The notes under the pieces: generated by a model | What the model was told of the DNA's origin: nothing | Seen by the model: only the letters and a program-made list of their open reading frames with translations | Database searches by the model: none | Assembly (NCBI RefSeq): GCF_910592395.1 | Contig: NC_088308.1 | Span: forward strand, 22,399,501 to 22,463,500 | Source of the DNA: Lineus longissimus | Lineage: Eukaryota; Nemertea; Pilidiophora; Heteronemertea; Lineidae | Reading direction: 5' to 3' | Length of the DNA: 64,000 nucleotides | Program-made: the position numbers and the translations under genes | Shown here: piece by piece, positions 12,301 to 24,747 of the stretch | Numbering within the stretch: the first letter of the stretch is position 1 | How the letters are laid out: each line of letters begins with the position of its first letter

Positions 12301-15278
12301 TGGGTTTTCATCAGGAATGCCGCTCCTAGATAGATTGCTTTGCTCTCGTATGAGTCCAACCTGCCGAGAAAACATTAGCGGTCGGAAACATTGTCCCGGG
12401 GAAACAATCAATTCAATACAAAACTGACAATCATTCAAACTCATCACCATTTCGCACTTCTTATTGCATTCTAACTACCCGCTGTGCTCCGTGTAAATGA
12501 CGCTTATCACGTGTGTTGTATCAAGCAGTCAGCGGAAGGTTTTAGTGATATGTTTTTTCAGATCAGAAGCCAATTGGATTCGGATAGGAAAGATCACATT
12601 CGACTGACATGTTGTCCCTCACCAATAATCTATTACATTTCATTTGCTCGGAGACTAGATCAAATCGGTCATATTGCTAACGGATAACTAATTACCCTTT
12701 CGCGAACCAGCGGTGTGCCTTGCATACAAATACAAAATAACTTCAGATCATATCATGTTACATTTAATTAACCATGCTAACTGTGACTTTCCTATGAATA
12801 ATTTTAAATTCAGTAGATCGTGTAACAATATGATGAGGACGCTAAATTTCAGTGACTCCACAGTGAGAAATAAAATCATGAGATTAATGTCAGAACCTAT
12901 TGCTGTTCCAGTTGTACTTTTTGTACTTTTTTATGACGAGCTACGTTTTTTTTGTTCGAGATGGCTAAAAGTCGTTATCACATCGCCTGTTCGTGACTTG
13001 GATACGACATCCCTGATCAATGATTCTGACACGGGGAGGGATTGCGAAGATCGTTGTTTGCCACCGCATGTTTCGTACTATTGTTTTTCTTCGCCCGTTT
13101 GTTGAGGTTGGGGTCAATGTTGTAACGTGCGACTGATGAGCTCGGTGAGGATTACCCTAAGATGTGCTGCATACTGACGAGGAAAAGTGCAAAGAGATGT
13201 CACAAATGAAACAGGTGGCGTGATAGGAAAGCGCGTGCCACTGATGTGATGGGCAAAAAAATATGCGCTTAGCTGTGATGCAAACTGTGGGAGAGAACAT
13301 GTCCAAAACAGCTGATGGCGGAGTGGTGTGGTCGGAGAGTTGAAACTTGAAACTTGACTTGAAAGTCTCCAGTCATTTTGGTACAGCGTCGATGTATTTG
13401 TGTAACGAGCACGAAATCGAATTGGGTGAAATTCTACTCTCGCTTGGATCAAGGTAACTACATTATTGGTCCACTCAGGTTAGGCTAATGTTTGTTTAGC
13501 TTCCGATTTACTCCAAATCAAACAAACAATCAGAAATGAATGATCAGTCCTTGCCCTAGGGCGCAGTCGTTATCCTCCAACGCTGTAACACTTTGCGCTA
13601 GTTCTTCTGTTCAGATCATACGCGCTAATTTAAACCAATCACATCTTGTCGGGTATTTCATTTCCATTCACTGGTTTTCCTTCCTTATTTGATTTCCCCA
13701 ATGGTGTTCTGAATGTATAGTCGTGTTATCTCCAGGTTGTCTGTTCAAAAGCATTTTCAATTGGAACTGACGAGCGACTAATTGTGCATCTGTGCGTACA
13801 AAGCATGACGCGAGATCAGTCTGCGAAAAAGATTGCTACACCGAGACTTGCGGCCGAGAATTTCATAAAACAGGAGAACTTGGTACATGTAAGACTACCG
13901 ATCATTCTGTCCAATCAGAAGTGATGAATAATACATCGTCGTTGCAGGCCTGGTTAAGAATCGACCAATCGCATGCTGTAATTGTGGAGGGACTCCCCAT
14001 CAATTTAATATTTTAAAGGTTGTGAATTATGGGAATGGACAAGTAGACAACCTCATGCTGGTAAACAAAACAAAACGTCGCCAATATGAATATTGTCCAT
14101 TAATCCTGTCCGGCTCTCCGACCTGCAATATACCTTTACGATTTTGTGCCCACGGAAACATTTAATGACGTGAACCAGGTAAAAAATACATCGCGGACAA
14201 CCTGCAAAATATTATCATGGCAATTTAGTCTGGCACTTAGGCGTCCATTGCTCGGAAAATGAGGCGGAAACAATCATTGCCTCGAGGAGAGGATGACATA
14301 TACGATCTATGATTGGACAGGAGAAGGGTTTTCTGGCAACAAACAAGAAGGTTGGCGATCTCGGGGTCATGTTCCCGTTCTCTAGTCTATTATTTTCTCT
14401 TTTTCCTTACGAGATTAAAAGGCAGTCTCGCATTTCCTTGAAGTGCTTTGCAAATACAAGCGTGGCCTTCAACGTATTCCCTTCTACATTTTCCCAGTAT
14501 GAGAGGTTTTGGACGACCTATGTACTAGGAATGCGATCATGTATCCGTGGTCTCCTTTTCATCTTGATTGTAGAACTGACCTTGAGTGGTAAGGCATGTT
14601 GTGGCTTGTCTTTGCATTGATCAACTGCTAAAGCTACCATTGCAGTTTTAGCTAGAGTAAACAAGGAGAGCGGAAACATCTCTAGCCTTTACAATCAAGT
14701 GAAAATTGTATCACTGGCACACAATGTTCATTCTAGAGGTCATGATGACCATGTTCCTATTTTTTGAGGTTTTTTTTCTGTGGATCCTTCTTCCTAAAGG
14801 GTTAAAAGGTGGGTACGCATTTCTTCGGAATGATCTGCAGATACAAGTGTGGGCTATGCCATGCGTTTTCTTAGCCTCTCTCAATGAGTTTGAATCGGAA
14901 CGCGTTCTTAGAATGCAACATCGCGCGTCTCAAAATTTGTATGCAGTCCTAATCTGGGAGATTGCGCTAATGGTGACAAGTGAATCAATCAGTGTGCGCA
15001 TACATGTAGATAGAATGGAAAATATATTGCGGGCCTTCAAATATGATGTTTGAATTCGCGACATTTTCTGTTTGCATTCTCCGAAGTGAAGGGAGCTCGT
15101 ACTTGGACACAACTTTTCTATGTTTTCGGAGGCGTTCGAACCCCATAGCTGCCATTTTTGTGGAGGCTGAGTCAATAATTTACAGTCACCAAACTGTCAA
15201 CTTTTATTCGATTGAGAAGATCTTTATAACAAGCCAATTTCAAGGGTTATGTGGCGGCGTTAGATCGTAAAAGATAAC
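9344..15278. other. Gene-free stretch with two degenerate duplications
   Basis: No convincing gene. Two old tandem duplications are visible. At 9965-10170 a segment containing CAGTACCCAAAGGCAG recurs about 110 bp later as CAGTTCCCAAAGGTAG. At about 14360-14920 a segment with a TTAAAAGG and GCAAATACAAGCGTGG signature recurs about 387 bp later. Open frames of 103-130 codons at 12713, 14309 and 14706 have no recognisable domain, and the last two lie in the duplicated segment. Confidence 0.5.
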
Positions 15279-15360
15279 GGTAGCGTGGCCGAGCGGTCTA
15301 AGGCGCTGGTTTAAGGCACCAGTCTCTTCGGAGGCGTGGGTTCGAATCCCACCGCTGCCA
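15279..15360 (+). tRNA. tRNA-Leu-AAG: tRNA-Leu (anticodon AAG)
   Basis: An 82-nt type II tRNA gene. The acceptor arm GGTAGCG pairs with CGCTGCC (one G-T pair), and A is the discriminator at 15360. The anticodon stem CTGGT/ACCAG encloses the loop TTAAGGC, giving anticodon AAG, which decodes CUU and, after A34-to-inosine editing, CUC leucine codons. A long variable arm, as expected for leucine, lies between the anticodon stem and the T arm. The internal pol III promoter is intact: A box TGGCCGAGCGG and B box GGTTCGAATCC. A T4 run at 15370-15373 can terminate transcription. CCA is not encoded beyond the natural end, as usual in eukaryotes, and there is no intron. A near-identical gene follows 555 bp downstream. 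Confidence 0.97.
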
Positions 15361-15833
15361 TATATATTATTTTGCCATTTAGACGCAACTATCAGAATCC
15401 AGAGATTTGAAAGGCACTACCAACCAGCACAGAATGTTTATTTTAAAGTCATCGGTCCTTTTTCCCATGGTACTTTGTCAATGAATGATTTATAATCACG
15501 AAACCGTCAATTTTCATTCGATTTAGAATATCTTCGAATCATTTTGAAGCTCTAGTTGGAAGTCTCTCATTTCTTTTTCCTGATCAGCCTGGCACTAATT
15601 TGATATCAACTAAACATATCAACCCATTAAATCGCGTACCCCGGGTGGTGGAAAAAAGGAAACATTAGTGCTCTTTTAACAATTTGGAGTGAGATTTTGA
15701 TATATCTTATGCTAGTACCAATTGAATATCGATTATTACCTACATATCACTCATTGTAATCTTGTTATTATAATCTGGCCAGATAACAAGCAAATTTAAA
15801 GTGTTATTTGACAGCGTTTGTTAACAAATAAAT

Positions 15834-15915
15834 GGTAGCGTGGCCGAGCGGTCTAAGGCGCTGGTTTAAGGCACCAGTCTCCTCGGAGGCGTGGGTTCGA
15901 ATCCCACCGCTGCCA
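15834..15915 (+). tRNA. tRNA-Leu-AAG: tRNA-Leu (anticodon AAG), second copy
   Basis: Identical to the upstream tRNA-Leu except for one base in the variable arm (C at 15882, T at the equivalent 15327). The acceptor, D, anticodon (AAG) and T arms, A and B boxes and A73 are all intact, so it should be functional. A T8 run at 15920-15927 is a strong pol III terminator, better than that of the first copy. The two genes are direct repeats on the same strand. Similar AT-rich blocks lie upstream of each (around 15174-15237 and 15477-15545), which points to local segmental duplication, with extra sequence separating block and gene in the second unit. Confidence 0.97.
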
Positions 15916-16589
15916 TACATTTTTTTTCCATCAACACACATCTCGCACAAATGCATCACCCGTCATCGGAGGAGAACTCTGAATAACTGTTGCCTGATTT
16001 TAACTGCAGAAATTCCTGACATACTATTCAGCGACATCCATTCTGTAATTTGCGTATTTAGTCCATTCCATCGGCCGTATTGTCGCCATTTTCTACATTC
16101 TGAAACACGTTTAATGCGGTCTCATCCATAATTTTGCATAAATTCATTCCAATAGGTTTGTATTCAATCAATACTACAAAGAATCCCCAGATTCAGTGCT
16201 GAGGCAATTTTTTATATCGCCAAGACCCTTGCCCTAAAAATTTCTATCGAGGCTTCATGGATTTTATGATGCAAAGAGAATTATAAAGAAAACTTTAACT
16301 GCGTTGGGAAAAGATGTACGTTAAAACATATTTACTCGCATGGTATATATGACCCCTAGCTAAAGGTTGGCGAGCATTGTTGAATGCCGGCCTGGGAGAG
16401 ATACCGAACACCCGGCTGGTTGTACTTTATGTACTGTATTGAGATACGAGATAGGGAAACTTTCGTCTGAATGTTACACTTTATCTTCTATCAAGTAAGT
16501 ATGTATCGTGAAACTCGCCTCGCACATACATGTATCTTTATGGACGCAGGTGGCTTAGTATTCTGATTTCTTTCGAAACTTTTTCAGTG
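15916..16589. other. Gene-free stretch
   Basis: Nothing recognised beyond the pol III terminator at its start and one TACATGTA palindrome near 16528. Confidence 0.55.
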
Positions 16590-16768
16590 CCGGTGTAATG
16601 TTTTTGAGTGTTTCTATTTTTGAGTGTTTCCCCTCATTGTTTGGGAACGCTAAAAGATAGATTGACAAGTTTTTCTGTGTTTCCCCCTATTGAAAAGTCG
16701 TGGTCTCTCTAGCTGCCTATTGTTTGGAAACACTGACACATGGGAAACAACCACAGATGTTACACCGG
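16590..16768 (-). mobile_element. 179-bp TIR element, copy A
   Basis: The element begins CCGGTGTAA and ends TTACACCGG. It is the reverse complement of copies B (17329-17507) and C (56963-57141), with the same 179-bp length and very few differences (for example ACCACGAC where B and C read ACCATGAC). One end carries TTTTTGAGTGTTTC twice in tandem. It has no coding capacity, so it is a non-autonomous MITE. I see no clear target-site duplication, which leaves the superfamily open. Confidence 0.85.
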
Positions 16769-17328
16769 GTTTAGAAATAGCAATTAGTCGATTACTGGTA
16801 TTTCGTGATCAGCGAATCAAAATATATTAAGTCCCCTGATTCTATTAATTTAATTTTCTTTTTTACTGTTGAAGCCATTTTAGGTGCAAAAACGTTCGAA
16901 AAAACGGTAAGTAGTAGGAGCAGCTGTGATTTTACTAACTTGGACTAATTGAGTACATTTGCAGCATAATCGCATTCCGCACGTTAGAGCAAGTGTACAC
17001 GATATTACGGAACGTTTTCGAGATCGATGGTTATTTGCGTGCAATGTTTAATCAAACTGTCGTCGATCCGACATTTTTCGAAACCCAGTTTTGAAAAACC
17101 TGCAGGTTTCGAGTTTGAAGGTCGGTTCGAAAGCCATGGAAGTCCCCCGTATAGTCCTATCCTATAATTGTTCATTGCATACTTGTTCGAGATTCCAGTG
17201 CAGCGAGAGGGACCCAAACATCACATCGTTTGGTCCCGCCTACCACCACTCAGTGGGTCTTGATTCCTGTTGAAAACATTACGTCAGGAAAACGCTAAAA
17301 CCGATGAAACCGAGTGGTAATAGCAGGC

Positions 17329-17507
17329 CCGGTGTAACATCTGTGGTTGTTTCCCATGTATCAGTGTTTCCAAACAATAGGCAGCTAGAGAGACCATGAC
17401 TTTTCAATAGGGGGAAACACAGAAAAACTTGTCAATCTATCTTTTAGCGTTCCCAAACAATGAGGGGAAACACTCAAAAATAGAAACACTCAAAAACATT
17501 ACACCGG
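17329..17507 (+). mobile_element. 179-bp TIR element, copy B
   Basis: Same family as copy A, in the opposite orientation 560 bp downstream. It starts CCGGTGTAACATC and ends CATTACACCGG. B and C differ at only two sites that I noticed. Copies A and B together form a long inverted repeat around unique DNA (16769-17328), which could behave as a composite foldback. Confidence 0.87.
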
Positions 17508-17598
17508 ATCGCCTTCATGCTCAGATATTCTCATGTTTGTTGCGCAGAAGCAAACGTTTGCATGACAGATGAAAATGGCCCCCGGGACAAACAAATTA

Positions 17599-18329
17599 AA
17601 TATAGGAAAATCTTATCAAGTCAGCGGAAGACAGTAAGCGAGGCATTCATATGCTACTTAGACAAGATTGTTTATACAAATTATGCCGATGGAAACATTA
17701 TCTGACAGAACAAATGAGATAAGTGATACAGGCAGGTGCGCTAGGAAACAAGCAAAAACGATATGGATGTCGAAAAATGTCGTTCAATCGGATACTATTT
17801 CCAATTTGATGATTGTCCCCTTTTATCGATCGAGTTGATTGTTGATCGCGGAAAACAATATTGCCAAGTTGTCTTGTGAAGTTAGGATGCTATTATTTCA
17901 AGCGGTTACAATTTTGTTATCTGACTGAGCTCGCATAAGTTCAAATGATGATTTCAATAAGCGGAATATAGGAAAATCTTATCAAGTCAGCGGAAGACAG
18001 TAAGCGAGGCATTCATATGCTACTTAGACAAGATTGTTTATACAAATTATGCCGATGGAAACATTATCTGACAGAACAAATGAGATAAGTGATACAGGCA
18101 GGTGCGCTAGGAAACAAGCAAAAACGATATGGATGTCGAAAAATGTCGTTCAATCGGATACTATTTCCAATTTGATGATTGTCCCCTTTTATCGATCGAG
18201 TTGATTGTTGATCGCGGAAAACAATATTGCCAAGTTGTCTTGTGAAGTTAGGATGCTATTATTTCAAGCGGTTACAATTTTGTTATCTGACTGAGCTCGC
18301 ATAAGTTCAAATGATGATTTCAATAAGCG
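17599..18329. repeat. Perfect 365-bp tandem duplication
   Basis: 17599-17963 and 17965-18329 match base for base on reading, separated by a single G (period 366). The unit is non-coding AT-rich DNA beginning AATATAGGAAAATC and ending TTTCAATAAGCG. Perfect identity in otherwise decayed DNA means a very recent duplication, an allelic copy-number variant, or an assembly artefact. A short frame at 17517-17705 enters the first copy but has no match to anything known. Confidence 0.93.
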
Positions 18330-18463
18330 TATATATAAGCGTTTCGTGATCACTCTACGAAGCTTTGTAGAAGTTTAACATTTCCCCAAGGACAAAGAGT
18401 CGGGCCCTATAATTGTATTCTGACATATTAATTTCATATGTGGTTCTGTAGAGGCTACAACTG

Positions 18464-18730
18464 TCAATACCTCGGAGATTGATAGCATATAGAATCATTT
18501 GACGACCAGCCGACTCTCGAATGACACAGCATGTCGATAACTGCATCAGAAGAAAGGTCCTTAGCAGCACTATAGATCCCGACACCTGGAGTCCCCCTGG
18601 GGTGACTCTGGACATCCCCACGTTTCAACCAACGCACCAACTCAAAAAGTATCTCGACGTGTCTAAAGTTAGCCTTAGCACGAACCGAACAGCGAATTGA
18701 AATAACAACTAGCAAAAGAAAGCTGGTCAT
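18464..18730 (-). CDS. Possible short secreted peptide, or first exon of a secreted protein
   Basis: I do not recognise a family. The 88-codon frame begins at the ATG at 18730, which has A at -3 and an in-frame TGA about 10 codons upstream. Residues 1-18 look like a signal peptide: MTSF, a LLLVVISI core, then a cysteine/alanine region before VRA. The rest is mixed, with FELVRWLKRG (a dibasic KR that could be a processing site) near residues 32-41 and two cysteines near the C terminus. The final codons read CCG AG|GTATTG, so the TGA may instead lie past a splice donor. A neuropeptide or small effector precursor is possible but unproven; a chance frame with a hydrophobic start is the main alternative. 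Confidence 0.28.
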   Translation of the reverse strand: MTSFLLLVVISIRCSVRAKANFRHVEILFELVRWLKRGDVQSHPRGTPGVGIYSAAKDLSSDAVIDMLCHSRVGWSSNDSICYQSPRY

Positions 18731-18739
18731 TCTGCTCAA

Positions 18740-21700
18740 AAGCTGTTCACAGGAAATGCGTCAAAGAGAAATCGATATTCGACCATGCCCATCTCAGACC
18801 TGGCGAAAAAGGGTCGTTTTCTTCACTGAAGGATTCTCCTGCAACGAAAGGCTTAATTGAATACATTCTACTGACGAAATGTCTACAAAACACTTGTATT
18901 CCATTCCTCTTCCTGTCGTATTAATTTTTAATTAAAACGGCAGATTTACAGATTCTGAAATGGCAACTTACCATTGAAACATGAGGAGACCACAGCGGAA
19001 ATGATGGTAATAAAATATAGAGATAGATTAAGTAGCATAATGTGTTCATTACAAAGGTTTTATCTACATATGATAATCAAACATGATTTGTACAGCTTTT
19101 CAACTAAACAGTAATAACTGTCACTTTAAATACTTTTGCAATGAAATATGCAGAAGAGCAAAATGTATACACTACATATCACTCAAAGGGATTTGCAAGG
19201 GAGCACATCTCGAAAAAAAATTTATATCTTGGTGATTTATTGACGCTAGTACGTAAAGGGGTTTGCTCTTCTCAGATTCGTTGCATCAAAATCAGAATGC
19301 GCAATATCCACCAAGCCCTCCGTAAGGGTTCCCAAACCTGCCTTTAGCGTGACCAATTTTATCACTGATTTCTCAGACAAGGAAAAAAAGTTACTCTTAT
19401 GATCTATCGTACATCCACTGACGAATTAGGAGTCCCTACGGCATTATCATGCGAAAGCAACATGTAACTGACTTAAATCGACAGCGATGTCAATTTTCTC
19501 CACGATAACCAGACGCTACCGGTAGCAGGTGACATTTCGTGACGGCACGGCCATCAGCTACGGGAAGTGATGGAATAAGCTGCATGTCAGCGCCGTCTCA
19601 TTTGACATAGCTATAGGTCATAACATTTACAGGATGTCATATTGGCATATATTGATTTTACGGTTAAATCTAGTGATCGAAGTTTCCCGCATCAAGATTC
19701 TTGCGGTTTTGGCGTTATTGGTTCTCAGTTTAAAGTCCGCGGTGATGTGGGAGGTTTCTGCATGAAAATTCTGACGGTTTCTTCAGACTAATGGAAACAA
19801 ACACCACTTCTGAATCACCGCTCCGCTCTCTGTGACATTCTTCACTCTTAAAAATAGAGGTATTTGAGCTCCTGAAAAACTTTAAAGTTTAACCGGCCTC
19901 ATATCAGACATAATAAGGAACAAGACGACAAAGAATCCTTTCATTTTGCGATAATATGTTAAAGAATTTCTTTCATGGTTGCCAAAGGTAAACACAGGCA
20001 ATTACTTGAAAAGATCCGGAAGCTGGCTCTGTCGTGTTCTCGGCGGCAAGTCAAAGCATGTCTAGAATCTAATCATCAGAATATCGATAAAATCCATATT
20101 TACCAAGGTATGTCCGTTCTTTGTTGAACGTCAAAGGCAAACTGCCTTACATTCTTAAATTTCCATTATAATGGGTTTATTCGACTTGTCACGTTCGAGA
20201 TTTGAATTGACCAACATCCGATCGACTTCCATATGCTGACACCAGCTTTATTAGACACCAAGCGTCATCAAACAACATCAACCGTCTATGTTTAATCTTT
20301 TCAGTCGAAAGGATTTTCAATATCGAAACTAATTCCAGAAACAATACCTTTGATCTCTCTCTTTGTTATATTGTCATTTGATATGATCTGGAAGCGGTTT
20401 GAAATTATTAAAAGCGGGCATTTGCGCTCAACAAGTAGTGTCGAACTGCACTACTCTGCGCATTCGCCACTTTCGACAAGCAGGGATTTGTGAATTTGCC
20501 GATCAGGTATTGGCCGACCAAAATACACCTATCAGGCTTGCTCGACGCAGAAAGAGAGCCAAGATCGACTACACACGCCTATACCGGATTGGTATAGTTC
20601 ATTCAATCCCATGCTCCTATATGTATGATGCCATACATGTATGTCAACCTGTACAAAGTCCAACAATATATCATGTTTTAACCCTAAACGACTTATGTTT
20701 CAAAAACAAATGCCAGAGAGACTGTTTTCTTTGTTATGTTACATGTAAAATTTACATGTATATGTGCTTGGCGGTCAATTTTTACCATTTTCAGATGTTA
20801 GAAATTCCATTGCGTGCAGACACCATTACTTTCATTCACTATAGCGAACGTTTGTCACAAGTGACTCACATTGATATAATTATTGTAGCGGCTCCAAAAG
20901 TGCATTCTGTTTGTACTCATAATCTGGTTTCCTTCGTAAATCGGATGCCGCCGAACCGTTTTGATAAACAATCGTATATAATGTACTTTGAACTTTACAA
21001 AACACTCCCGATAGGATAATGCTCCCTTGCTTGACTCTGAAGCCAATGGGTAACTCTGTCACGTGATGCTGCCAATGTCGCGCGCTAAAGTAAATTCATG
21101 TCTTCTCGTAATTTGATTCATGTTATTCAGTATATACCACTTTTAAAGCAAATTTTATAACTTTTTTTTAAAACTGTGCAGATAGGATAATGTTCGCTTC
21201 CCGCACGAGGATAATGTTCACGGACTTAAATTCTATTAAAAAACAGCCCTTGTTTCAATGTACTTCAGTGGTTCGACGCACAAGTATAGGATAATGTTTT
21301 TACCAATAAAGTCATAGCTTTCTCAGAACCGACACTGGTTTTGCTTTATTTCCTCAGGATTTTTATCTCTCAATCGCGTCAGTGAACAGAATATAGATAT
21401 TGCGTTTCAAATGAGATAAATGCCGTCTTCCGAACCTTATCTTAACACGAACACATGCATTTAAGCTGTGCGCACACGACAGACAAAATGACCATGAATT
21501 TAAGCGAATCAGAAGGTTTTTATGGTCGCCCGCACACGTCGAACAAAATATCGCGGTAAGTCAAAATCAATGTAAAACCATTCATTGGTAATGCGAGATC
21601 CATCGGCACGCCCGCGCTTTTTAACGTAGTGGCTTCACCGTGGAAGCGCTATCTAGTGCACACGATGAACAAGAGATATTATAATATTCGCTTCGTTTGA

Positions 21701-24700
21701 TTCCTTTTATCATGTTTACAGATTCCGAAATCCAGGACAATCGAGTAAAAAGTAACTTCTTCTCAGTCTATGCTACTTTCCAGTCTGCTTGCCACTTAAG
21801 TATGTCAACATTCCGTATCATTCCTTTCTTAGTCTCCATAATCCGCTGATGTAGAGAGTAAAGAACAATCGTCAGGCCCTCCATGGCACTCAGGTTATCA
21901 AGCGATATTTAGAAAGAAGCTTGACAAAGAACTCAGCAGAACGGCTCTGGAGTGGGTATAGTTTATCGGCTGTTTGGTGGACATCTGGGCTAAATGAGGC
22001 ATGACATTCGCTGAAGTGGTCCGAAAGGACAATTAGGCCAAATATGTTACATCCAAAGGGATGTCAATGTCATGAAGACTGATCTGCTGAAGGAGGCATG
22101 AGCAATATTGGCGCCGATCAATTTGTGACCTTCTCCAGCCCCATACTCAGGAGGGAAGAAAAGCGAAGAGGTTTAACTGCGATACATGAATTAACAGCGC
22201 GTATGACATGCCCGCAGAGCAATTTCTTAGTATGATTGATGCATACATGGCAATTGCATGTTTTGTGATGTTGTCGGGCTCCAAAGATAAGGCAAATAAT
22301 TATTCATTCTTACTACATGTTTTGTTGACAGCTGTTTCATCATTTTGCGTTTAACAGCTCGCCTTTGTTTCCCTGACGGTGAGCCGCTGAGCTGCACTTT
22401 TCGAATGGTATCAATGTTACATTTTGCTTCTTCAAACGCCCAATGCTGCATTAGCGTAAGTGCTCGCTTGTTGTACTTTCAAGCCCGGATCTGACTTATG
22501 CGCAATAAAAACGTTAGGGAAAGAGACAGGAGCTAGAATACTGATGCTCTCGGTAGTCACAGTGCTAGAGCGAGCAAATATAATGCGTGAATAGCTTTTA
22601 TTCACCCACTCGCAGAAGGAGTAAGCGATAGAATATCACGCAACTGCAGTTTAGAACACTTGGAGAACGGCAATCTGTCACGTAGTTCCTGAGAATATGT
22701 GACAGGAGTCTTGAATGTATTCTTGACATAATCACGGAGATAGTCCCTCGCCAGATCCTAGTAGGTTTTTTGTGAGGCTCTCGTTATGATCACTAGAGAC
22801 AGCCCGTTGCCTGTACCGAATATTTGTTGTCGTCAAAACTAACCTCAAATACCCGATGAAGCGTGTGTTTTTGTCTCGCCACTCCAGACTGGCAAATGGA
22901 CGACCGTTCTCCCAGGGGTAATAGACCCGCTGAGTCTTTTGTGACTGGTGCAATTAAGGGATGTATAAAAATTTGTTCATTTCATGAACACCCCTCAAAA
23001 ATTCTTTCGAGAAAACTTTTGGGCGAGTCTGTTATTCTTGCCGCAACTGGCATATTCATTCGATCGGGCACCGTGGAAGAGCTGCGTCTTTGATGGGGAG
23101 AAGGGTACATGCATCCTTATCTTTAACATTTGTATCTTTAAAGTTCTTTTTATAGCAATTACGGGTATGATTCGAATTTCTCAGATGAAAACTTACGGAT
23201 ACATTTATATACATGTATACTGAAGAATCTTCGCAATGATACCAACAGCTTTTAATTTGTGGTTGGGGTTAAGGTTTTCTTGACATGTATCATCAACAGA
23301 GCTATCCGGCGCCAACTTAAGTCTTCGATCTCTGAGATGATGCATGGATTCAAGGAAGATGTTATTATCTCCCGATCTCGCAGTTAAATAATGCAAATTT
23401 CGAGCACTATAGACCACGAGGCTGGCAGAAAGCTTAACGCATGTGAAAAGCAGGTGTTAATCGCTGTTCGCAAAGTGTATAAGTTAAGTTAGCTCTCAGG
23501 TGGGTAAATAAGAAGAAGGGTAATTCATATTTGTTAGCAAAACATCGGTAGGAAGTATTAACTGTAATAAAGATAGCAAGTAACGAGTCTGGCTTCACTT
23601 CAAGTGAAACCAAACTCACAACATTAGGAACAGGTTGTGTTGGTGTTGGTGTTGGCGTTTTCTTTGTATATTTTGAGTGCACGGGCCCTTGGTATAATTA
23701 TTGAGATGTGGCCACACCATTAAGGAAGATTAAGTAGAATTGCTTTACCTACCACACTGCACACAGGCATGATAACGTTTGCTCGTTGTACTGATCCTTG
23801 TTGTAAACATTGTAACGATAACCACGCAATATTTTGACTACTCTCATACTACCATGCAGGCTCATCAATCAGTTGATAGGGTTCTTGGTCTACAGACCAA
23901 GATTTTGAAGTTACAGAAGCTATATAAAGTTTTTCCAAAAAGTACCAAACTACTTTGAACACTTTCGCTATAAAAAAAACTGAGCGGTGCAATGCTAAGT
24001 AGGCGTTCAGTCGATCAGTGAGTATTGACCACTTAAAACAATGCAAAGCCGATAAAAAAAACTAGCTGTTTGGCTGCGCGGAGTCACCGGGATATGTTTT
24101 GATTATCTTCAAGGCCTGATTTTTTAATCATTTTTTTGCTGTATGACAGTTACATGTTAATGTGTGAAGTACGTGTGGATTTTGGGTTTCATTAATTCTT
24201 TTTTTGTACATGTAGCTGATGTAACAGTGGCCGGATAGGCGCGTTGATCGTCATTACAACCTCAGTCGACTTGGTGCAAAAGTCAAGCTTTGCTATTACA
24301 TTATTGGTAATAACAAAATGACATAATACTGTTGACGAATCGGACGGCTGTATCTCACATGACATACCCAATGCCATAAAGCTAAAGCACTGACTGAAAA
24401 AAACTGACGTCAAAGCATTCGTGAAAACATCCCTTTTGATTCGTCTCGTATCAAAGTGGTGTACATGCGGTTCAGTTTTCAAAGCTATTGAGCTTGGAAT
24501 GAGCTGCATAGTGTGCGCAGTATTTTCGGATTGATAGCGGACTTAAATAGCAGTCTACTCATTACAATAGGTTACCTGTACCCACAGTCATCACCGCTGT
24601 CCTTAGGTTATGAATAATTTCGTCAGTAATTACCTCAGCTGCCCATCTCAATCACAAACCCTATAATGAATGTTCCTCTCCAACTCAAATTGATCTTGTC

Positions 24701-24747
24701 GTTATTTCGTTCAAGAAGCTTAAACTAAGCCTCTCATTTTCCCTAAA
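18740..24747. other. Gene-free stretch
   Basis: No convincing gene. A frame of 206 codons at 20399-21019 starts at TTG, has its first ATG only near 20621, and shows no domain. Between 21010 and 21300 the motif AGGATAATG(T/C)T occurs four times at irregular spacing, and between 21470 and 21550 GCACACG(A/T)C recurs. No RNA gene or complete mobile element was recognised. Confidence 0.5.

Noticed and set aside
12713-13105. 130-codon + strand frame
   Set aside because: No domain, no splice or start context, and composition matches surrounding non-coding DNA.
15832-16131. 99-codon + strand frame starting MVAWPSGLRRWFKAP
   Set aside because: Its first third is a translation of the tRNA-Leu gene at 15834-15915; the rest has no domain.
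17599-18329. LTR pair of a retrotransposon
   Set aside because: The two copies are directly adjacent with one base between them, so there is no internal region; it is a tandem duplication.
20399-21019. 206-codon + strand frame
   Set aside because: It starts at TTG, the first ATG is some 74 codons in, it contains TACATGTA-type non-coding words, and no motif is recognisable. Length alone is borderline for chance.
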